Shown piece by piece: positions 4,594-9,797 of a DNA stretch of 9,797 bases (its first letter is position 1; each line of letters opens with the position of its first letter). Source of the stretch: Phycisphaerales bacterium (GTDB taxonomy: Bacteria; Planctomycetota; Phycisphaerae; SM23-33); the NCBI GenBank assembly GCA_003171235.1, contig PMYM01000223.1, forward strand, positions 7,898 to 17,694. Reading direction: 5' to 3'. The notes under the pieces are model-generated. The model saw nothing but the letters and a program-made list of their open reading frames with translations. It ran no database searches and was not told where the DNA came from. Made by a program: the position numbers and the translations under genes.

Positions 4594-7500
4594 ATGAGAC
4601 ATGTTACGGCAGCGGCTCTTGCCCTTCTCTTGATCTGCGTCAGCGCGTCAGCCGAGGATGCCTTCGTCCTGGTGATCGAGCAACCGGAGACGGCCGTCAT
4701 CAGCGGCTTTCGCACGGCCTGGGATAAGCCTCTGATCGTCGACGCCGCCGCGGCGGCGTCGGGCGGAACGGCGGCGACCGCCCCGGCGGCCGCCCCGGCC
4801 AGGAAACCCCAGGCGCGGGTCTTCGACGCCGTCCATCGCAGTCTGCTGGTGCGATTCCCAGGCTCAGCCGAGGCCATTGCCGCCCAACTGGCAAAAGGCC
4901 GGGTCATTCAGAAGGTCGAGCTGCTTTTGCCCTTCGACAAGGCCGAACTCCAGGAAAGCGAGCAGGCCGGCTACAACCTGCGCCTCAGTTTCGGCTCCAG
5001 CGAACTGTGGGAGAAAGTGCCGCCGCAATGGCACGCGGTGGCCTGGGCCCTGCGCCGGCCATGGGTGGCCGACGAGAAGATCGGCCCGACCTTCAACGCC
5101 TGCGTGAGCGGCGTAGGCTTCTGGGCCAAGTATGGCGCCCAGGACGAGCAGAAGGACCGCTTTGCCAGCCGGTTTGGCCCGGCCGAAGTCTCCTCGCAGA
5201 ACCGCCAGGGCCGGCTGGACATAACCGCCGCCCTCACCGACGAGGGCTTCGGCAAGACCCTGGGCCAGCGGCTGCGCCGCCTGGCCGACTGCGGATTTAT
5301 CCTCCGCAAGTGGGAACTCTACGACTGGCGATACCGCCAAGGGGGGCAGGGGGCCTATGAGTGGGCCGTGGCTACCGGCGGGCGCGGCGTGGTTATCAAG
5401 GCTCCGCAGTTGGCCGTAACCTTCGCCGCGGGCCAGGCCCAACTGGGCGACATGCCGGCGCGGGCGGATATTCACGCCCTGGCGGCGGAGCTGAAAGCCC
5501 GTCCCGACGGCCAGGCGACGGCCTTTCTGCCCAATCCCGAGCAGTTCAAGGCGCTGCTGGACAAGCACGCCCTGCGCCGCCCAGCCTGGATGAGCCAGTG
5601 GCAGTGGCAGCGGGTTTCCGAACTGGACGCCCTGGGCGGGGGCTACCGCATCCCCGCCACCATGGAAGGTTACGCCAAGTGGCTGGATGAAATGCTCAAG
5701 GATCCGCCGCGCTACTGGAACGGCTGGGACGTGCCCGACCGCCTGCTCACCTATTACCTGTACAAGGACGCCCTGCCTGCCTACGTGTTGGATTCATATT
5801 GCTACAACTACTGGGATGCCTGGATCATGCCCGACCGGCCCACCAAGGACTTCGAGCATCCCCAGGCCGTCGAACTGACCCACCAGAATAAGAACGTTTA
5901 CTACGAGAAGACCGGCGACTGGCGCGGCAACGCCAGCTTCTACCGCGACGGCTACTGCTATGCCATGAGCACCATGAACTTCAACCATACGGCGGCCATG
6001 GGGGCGCTGCTGGGCGGCAACATCATCGGCTCCAAACTCGCCATCGAGGACGGCCGGCACGGGCTGGAGCAGTGGCCGCTGCGCACCTGGTGCTGGTATG
6101 ACGGCTCGACCCAGGAATCCGTCGATCACTACTACTTCGGCTTGACCCTCACCGACCAGAAGATGTTCGCCGACTTCGGCCCTTCGCACCTGGATCGGCT
6201 GATGGGCATGAGCATCCTGGCCAAGAGCGTTGAAGAATTGACCAGTTCCTACCATCCCGGCCTGCGGCGGTTCATCGCTTCCTCCACGCGCACGGCCGTG
6301 CCCCAGTACCTGCTGGTCACGCAGGACGCCCTGCAGCACATCGTGCATACGCTTTCGCACAGCGGGGCGCTGCACGACATGGAAGGGGTGGCGGGGGCCG
6401 TTGCCACGCGTCCGGCCGAGCAGGTCCGCGAGAGGGTGGCCAACCTGCCGGTCATCGGCCACGACACCCCGCCCGGGCGCATCGCCCAGCAGGCTGTGCA
6501 GGGGCCCTGGGCGCCGGAGTGGGCGGCCAACATGGTGGACGAAAAGCCCATACCCTTCGAGATGACCAACGCCTACAAGCAGTGGGGCAACCACGCGGCC
6601 GATCCGTTGTGGCGGCGGACGTACATGGGCCGCAACTACGGCCTGGCCAGCACCGACATATACGAAAGCTGCGTGCCGGTCATGGCCCACTGGCGGCGGC
6701 AGGACAAGCAGGTCCAGAACCTCGCCGACATCGGGCTGATGCTGATACGCTACGGCATCAACGACACCGCCTTCGTCAACGCCGCCGGCGGCTGGCTTGT
6801 GCCTTACGGCCCGGAGGCGGTGCTGCAACATCGCAACAAGATGCTGCTGGTGGCCAGCCCCTACGACCTGCACGACCGGACGGACATCAAGAGCCTGCAG
6901 ACTTCGGTGGCCCTGTACAACCACCAGCAACCCGCCCCCACGTGGGAGATATTCATCGACGGCCGGCAGGTCGCCAGCCTGCCCGCCAAGGCCAAGGCCC
7001 TGCAGAAGATCGCCATCCACGACGGCGTCAGCTACATCGGCATCATCCCCCTGCCGGCGAGCGACCTGGGCCGGAAGGACGAAGTCGTGCTGGAAGAGGG
7101 GCGCACCCAGGAGTTCCAACAGCTCAAATTCAAGGCTGCCCTGGTCATCCACAACTACAACCTGCAGCAGGAAACTCCGCTGGATAAGTCAGCCGATTGG
7201 CGCAAGATCGACAACGCCTACGGCGGCTTTGCCGTCGAGTTTGGCGACGCGGCGGAATACCAGGACTTCGCCGCCTTCCAGAAGCACCTGGCCGAGGCCG
7301 CCCTGGAGGCCAAGCCGGTTTCAGAGAAAGCTCCCCAGGGCGAGCGGGTGACGCTCCAAGTCAAGTACGTCAGCGGCCCGGACACCCTGGAGATGGGCGT
7401 CCGCACCGACTACAAGGACGGGCCGACGACCGATTGCTTTACTTATCGCCGCGTCAACGGCAACTGGCCCTACCTGCCCAAGGGCATAGATCGCGACACC

Positions 7501-8040
7501 AACCTTACCCAGCAGGGAACGACCGGCCGACTGGAGAAGTGCGGGGCCAGGCTGCTGACCCAGCCGGGCATGATGGCCTACCTCCAGACCGAGCCGATCA
7601 GCGGAACCTACGCGGGCTTTAACCCACTGCCCGACCCGAACTATTTCGACCTGTCCGCCCCCGGCGGCGTGTCCGTGCGGGCCGACGGGAAGCTGGGCAT
7701 AGCCCGCGTCGTCCTCTGCCCGAAAGAGAACCGCGTCTGGGTCGACCACGGCCTGCGCGACGACCAGCACACGGCCGACATGGCAAGCTGCCTGCTGCTG
7801 TTTGGATTCCAGCAGCCCCCGACGGTGGAATTCAACGGCCAGGCGGCCAACCTGGCCCAGGAGCAGGGCAGTCCGACCGGCGGGGCGATGAAGATCAAAA
7901 CCGCCGACGGCGAGGCCTACGTCCTGCCGCTGGAGCAGGGCAAGCTCGACCCTTCGGCCATCGCCGCCCGCTATGCCAAACTCAGCCAACTGGCGGCCAG
8001 GCAGTTTGTGCAGGAGTCGCCCGCGACCACCAAACCATGA
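4594..8040 (+). CDS. Large secreted multidomain protein, putative (alpha/alpha)-toroid polysaccharide lyase or hydrolase
   Basis: 1148 residues. A Sec signal (cleavage near Ala20, SASA-ED) exports it. An Ala/Pro-rich low-complexity stretch (50-74) precedes an N-terminal beta-rich domain (about 77-278) resembling DNRLRE/CBM96-type carbohydrate-binding modules. Residues about 300-660 are helical and Trp/Tyr-rich. They contain NFNHTAA (Asn462, Asn464, His465) and DGSTQESVDHYYF (503-515), the style of Asn-His and Tyr motifs found in toroid-fold lyases such as the heparinase II/III and alginate lyase families. From WRRTYMGRNYG (about 673) a beta-sandwich part follows, with LQHRNKMLLVASP and IHDGVSYIGIIPLP. 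A further beta-rich C-terminal region (about 905-1148) has no anchor. Start: AGGGAG at 4582-4587, six bases before the ATG. The substrate is unknown, the family assignment is by motif style only, and catalytic residues are inferred. A glycoside hydrolase of similar fold is the main alternative. Confidence 0.8.
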   Translation: MRHVTAAALALLLICVSASAEDAFVLVIEQPETAVISGFRTAWDKPLIVDAAAAASGGTAATAPAAAPARKPQARVFDAVHRSLLVRFPGSAEAIAAQLAKGRVIQKVELLLPFDKAELQESEQAGYNLRLSFGSSELWEKVPPQWHAVAWALRRPWVADEKIGPTFNACVSGVGFWAKYGAQDEQKDRFASRFGPAEVSSQNRQGRLDITAALTDEGFGKTLGQRLRRLADCGFILRKWELYDWRYRQGGQGAYEWAVATGGRGVVIKAPQLAVTFAAGQAQLGDMPARADIHALAAELKARPDGQATAFLPNPEQFKALLDKHALRRPAWMSQWQWQRVSELDALGGGYRIPATMEGYAKWLDEMLKDPPRYWNGWDVPDRLLTYYLYKDALPAYVLDSYCYNYWDAWIMPDRPTKDFEHPQAVELTHQNKNVYYEKTGDWRGNASFYRDGYCYAMSTMNFNHTAAMGALLGGNIIGSKLAIEDGRHGLEQWPLRTWCWYDGSTQESVDHYYFGLTLTDQKMFADFGPSHLDRLMGMSILAKSVEELTSSYHPGLRRFIASSTRTAVPQYLLVTQDALQHIVHTLSHSGALHDMEGVAGAVATRPAEQVRERVANLPVIGHDTPPGRIAQQAVQGPWAPEWAANMVDEKPIPFEMTNAYKQWGNHAADPLWRRTYMGRNYGLASTDIYESCVPVMAHWRRQDKQVQNLADIGLMLIRYGINDTAFVNAAGGWLVPYGPEAVLQHRNKMLLVASPYDLHDRTDIKSLQTSVALYNHQQPAPTWEIFIDGRQVASLPAKAKALQKIAIHDGVSYIGIIPLPASDLGRKDEVVLEEGRTQEFQQLKFKAALVIHNYNLQQETPLDKSADWRKIDNAYGGFAVEFGDAAEYQDFAAFQKHLAEAALEAKPVSEKAPQGERVTLQVKYVSGPDTLEMGVRTDYKDGPTTDCFTYRRVNGNWPYLPKGIDRDTNLTQQGTTGRLEKCGARLLTQPGMMAYLQTEPISGTYAGFNPLPDPNYFDLSAPGGVSVRADGKLGIARVVLCPKENRVWVDHGLRDDQHTADMASCLLLFGFQQPPTVEFNGQAANLAQEQGSPTGGAMKIKTADGEAYVLPLEQGKLDPSAIAARYAKLSQLAARQFVQESPATTKP

Positions 8041-8109
8041 GGCACGGGCGTCTTTGCAGAGATGCGGGACGCAGGGCGAGCGACATCGGCGAGTGCTTTT
8101 CCGGTAGAA

Positions 8110-8149
8110 AACAAAGGTGGGAACGCCTCATCGGCGTTCCCGCCTTGTT
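8110..8149. terminator. Bidirectional terminator between convergent genes
   Basis: GGGAACGCC (8119-8127) and GGCGTTCCC (8133-8141) form a perfect 9-bp stem around a 5-base loop. Pairing extends outward through a T-G wobble to AACAAAGG/CCTTGTT with one bulged A, about 17 bp in all. It sits 70 bases after the stop of the plus gene (8040) and 32 bases beyond the stop of the minus gene (8181). The T-rich tail is better for minus-strand transcripts (TTTGTTTTC) than for plus-strand ones (TTGTTGTTT). A weaker stem, GCGTC/GACGC (8048-8072) with an inner GCA-GAGA-TGC, lies just after the plus gene. Confidence 0.7.
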
Positions 8150-8180
8150 GTTTGCGTATGCCCCCGGGGGGGCCGGCGAA

Positions 8181-9653
8181 CTACCTGCGGCGGATCAGCC
8201 CCAGGCCGCCCAATACCAGCAGGCACAGCGTGGCCGGTTCGGGAGTGATGACCTTGCCGAAGTTGGCCTCCAGGAGTTGGTAGTCGGCAAAAGACGTCAC
8301 GCCGACGCCGTCAAAGTTGCCCTGGGCCCAGGTGGTGCCGGTGCCGAAACCCGCTTCCAGCGCCTGGTAATCGGCGAAGGCCACGGTGCCGTTCTCGTCG
8401 GCGTCGCCCTGGTAAAGCACCCTGGCGTTGAGGGTGTAGCCGACGTTGCCCTGGTCGGTCACGAAGCTCACGGCGGTCGAGTAGATGCCCGGCGTGCCGC
8501 CGTCGAAGAGGATGTTATATGACTTGCCGGCGCCGCCGCCCGTCAGGGTCGCGGGAATCGTCCCGCTGACGTGGAACTTGGAGGCGTTGGCGCCGGTGAT
8601 GTTGACCGCCGACACGGCGATAGTGCTGCCGGTAAAGCCGTCGTTGGACAGCGTGGCCGCGCCCGTCAGGGTAAGTGAACCGCTGGGATTGGCCGTGGTG
8701 GGATGCCCCTTGCCGCAGTTGATCGTGTTGCCGCCGGCAGGATTGCCCAGTAGATGGGAAAGGTCGCCGTTGCGCACCGACTCGATTTGGCTGAGGCTCA
8801 GGAGGCTGTTCCAAACGCGGATGTTGTCCTGGTAGCCGGTGAAGCCGTCGGTATAGTTGACCTCGCTATTGGCCGAGAGCACAAAATCCGCACCAGGACC
8901 AGTGTTGTAGATCATGCCGGTGGGATTGTTGGTCGGACAGGGCTGTAGGTACGGAATGGGGATGTGGCTCTGGTTGCCTTGCCCGATCAAGGTCACAGCG
9001 CCGGCCTGAGTGCCCATGTAGATCTTGGTATTAAGGTTATCGGACACGCCATCGTAGGTGACGGCCCAGAATCGCCAGACGCCGGTGTCGTTGGTCACCG
9101 GCCCGGCATAGGCGTCGCCGCCGCCGTAGTATTCCTGGTTGTAGTAGTCGTTGACCTCCATGCCAATCTGGTTATATCCCTTGTCCTGTGAATTGAAATC
9201 GATGACCATGCCCTGGTCCCAGTTGGGCTCGTTCCGGTTGCCGATCAGGAAAATACGGGCGTACCGCGGCGTTATGGGGACCGGCTGGGTGGCTTTGTAC
9301 CAGCCCGACAGCGTTATCTGGGTGTAGCCGGCGATGCCGCCGATCTGGGTGCCGGGCACGTAGGCGTATGCGATAGTGCTCCCGGAGGGCACGGAGCTGA
9401 AGCACATGTCACTGGCCAAACCGCTGGGGCCGCCCGCCACGCGGTGGTTGGCGGGCGTGTTCCACAGGTTCATCATGGTCATGCGGGCGTTGGCGGCGTT
9501 GGGGTCCGAACCAGTGTTGTTGGCGTAGACGCCCGAGGCCACGTCGTTGAACTTGAATTCCCACACGGGAGTCGGCCCGGCAGCCCAAAGGGCCGACGAC
9601 GACGCCAGCAATGCCGCCAAAGTCATGGATAACAACAGGGGTGCCTTCTTCAT
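8181..9653 (-). CDS. Secreted LamG-like protein with dockerin-like repeat and PEP-CTERM sorting tail
   Basis: 490 residues. A Sec signal (MKKAPLLLSMTLAALL, cleavage near Ala24) is followed by a LamG/concanavalin-like beta-jelly-roll (about 29-298; VWEFKF at the start, FTGYQDNIRVWNSLLS near the end). A choice-of-anchor/Ig-like domain covers about 305-412. Residues 416-467 are two EF-hand-like dockerin repeats (GDADENGTVAFAD and NFDGVGVTSFAD, each followed by YQ-LEA-FG). The tail, PEPATLCLLVLGGLGLIRRR (471-490), is a canonical PEP-CTERM signal: PEP, a short membrane helix, then Arg residues. Such proteins are processed by an exosortase and are linked to exopolysaccharide. The second Ca-binding loop is degenerate, with Asn and Val at loop positions 1 and 5. 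The frame is open upstream to 9779, but I chose the ATG at 9653 because GGAGAG (9664-9659) precedes it by five bases, the signal peptide begins there, and the promoter lies upstream. Confidence 0.92.
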   Translation of the reverse strand: MKKAPLLLSMTLAALLASSSALWAAGPTPVWEFKFNDVASGVYANNTGSDPNAANARMTMMNLWNTPANHRVAGGPSGLASDMCFSSVPSGSTIAYAYVPGTQIGGIAGYTQITLSGWYKATQPVPITPRYARIFLIGNRNEPNWDQGMVIDFNSQDKGYNQIGMEVNDYYNQEYYGGGDAYAGPVTNDTGVWRFWAVTYDGVSDNLNTKIYMGTQAGAVTLIGQGNQSHIPIPYLQPCPTNNPTGMIYNTGPGADFVLSANSEVNYTDGFTGYQDNIRVWNSLLSLSQIESVRNGDLSHLLGNPAGGNTINCGKGHPTTANPSGSLTLTGAATLSNDGFTGSTIAVSAVNITGANASKFHVSGTIPATLTGGGAGKSYNILFDGGTPGIYSTAVSFVTDQGNVGYTLNARVLYQGDADENGTVAFADYQALEAGFGTGTTWAQGNFDGVGVTSFADYQLLEANFGKVITPEPATLCLLVLGGLGLIRRR

Positions 9654-9724
9654 AACTTCTCTCCAGGACGGGCGTGTTGTTGAGGCGAGGAGGGCGCAAT
9701 CACAAGCCGCTGCCATTGCAGGCA

Positions 9725-9752
9725 ATTCTACAGTGAATCCTGTACTTGGCAA
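9725..9752 (-). promoter_or_regulatory. sigma-70-type promoter of the LamG/PEP-CTERM gene
   Basis: On the minus strand TTGCCA (9752-9747) is followed after 16 bases by TAGAAT (9730-9725). The -10 and its flank, GTAGAATTG, are identical to those of the clpC promoter. Transcription would start near 9718, about 65 bases before the ATG at 9653. This also argues against a start at 9779. Confidence 0.6.
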
Positions 9753-9797
9753 GTTAATTCCCGCTGCGTGTCGTGCCACAGCGACTTTGTCACCCCT

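Noticed and set aside
4431..4727. A 98-codon plus-strand frame leading into the large enzyme gene
   Set aside because: It overlaps the start and signal peptide of the real gene in another frame and has no ribosome site or motif.
5794..7152. A 452-codon minus-strand frame inside the large secreted enzyme gene
   Set aside because: It lies wholly inside a plus-strand gene with signal peptide, ribosome site and domain-like sequence; its product is Val/Gly/His-rich as expected for a complementary-frame artefact.

Overview
The window looks like chromosomal DNA of a high-GC member of the Planctomycetota, probably Phycisphaerae or a close relative. Three things point there. The protein at 8181-9653 carries an 'FADYQxLEAxFG' dockerin-like tail followed by a PEP-CTERM anchor. 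There is a DUF6786-type protein. The genes are mostly large secreted proteins separated by palindrome-rich spacers. This assignment is inference from protein style; no rRNA or other phylogenetic marker is present.

Layout. 1-702 (minus) is the N-terminal 234 codons of a ClpC-type AAA+ chaperone, cut by the window edge inside its first Walker A motif, with a good sigma-70-type promoter at 769-797. 803-1089 is a spacer without a supported gene. 1096-2220 (plus) encodes a cytoplasmic DUF6786-family protein. 2334-3701 (plus) encodes a secreted protein with a formylglycine-generating-enzyme/PvdO-like (SUMF1) domain whose signature motifs are degenerate. 3702-4593 is an ~890 bp spacer densely packed with hairpins and inverted repeats, including a 322 bp element bounded by 57 bp inverted ends (3885-4206). 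4594-8040 (plus) encodes an 1148-residue secreted multidomain protein, probably an (alpha/alpha)-toroid polysaccharide-active enzyme. It converges on 8181-9653 (minus), a secreted LamG-like protein with a degenerate dockerin-like pair and a PEP-CTERM tail. A strong hairpin at 8110-8149 lies between these two and can end transcription from both sides.

How the genes may fit together. ClpC is housekeeping protein quality control and is probably unrelated to the rest. The other four genes fit a glycan-oriented lifestyle: a large secreted toroid enzyme, a LamG/PEP-CTERM exopolysaccharide-associated surface protein, and DUF6786 and SUMF1-like proteins of the kind common in such genomes. They are not a tight operon; spacings are 113, ~890 and 140 bp, and the last gene is convergent. 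No mobile element with a transposase, no CRISPR array, no tRNA/rRNA and no recognisable defence system was seen. The most unusual signal is the structured, inverted-repeat spacer at 3702-4593. Its minus-strand right end folds into a 22-position hairpin in which every mismatch is G-A or a G-T wobble and the loop is GAAA.
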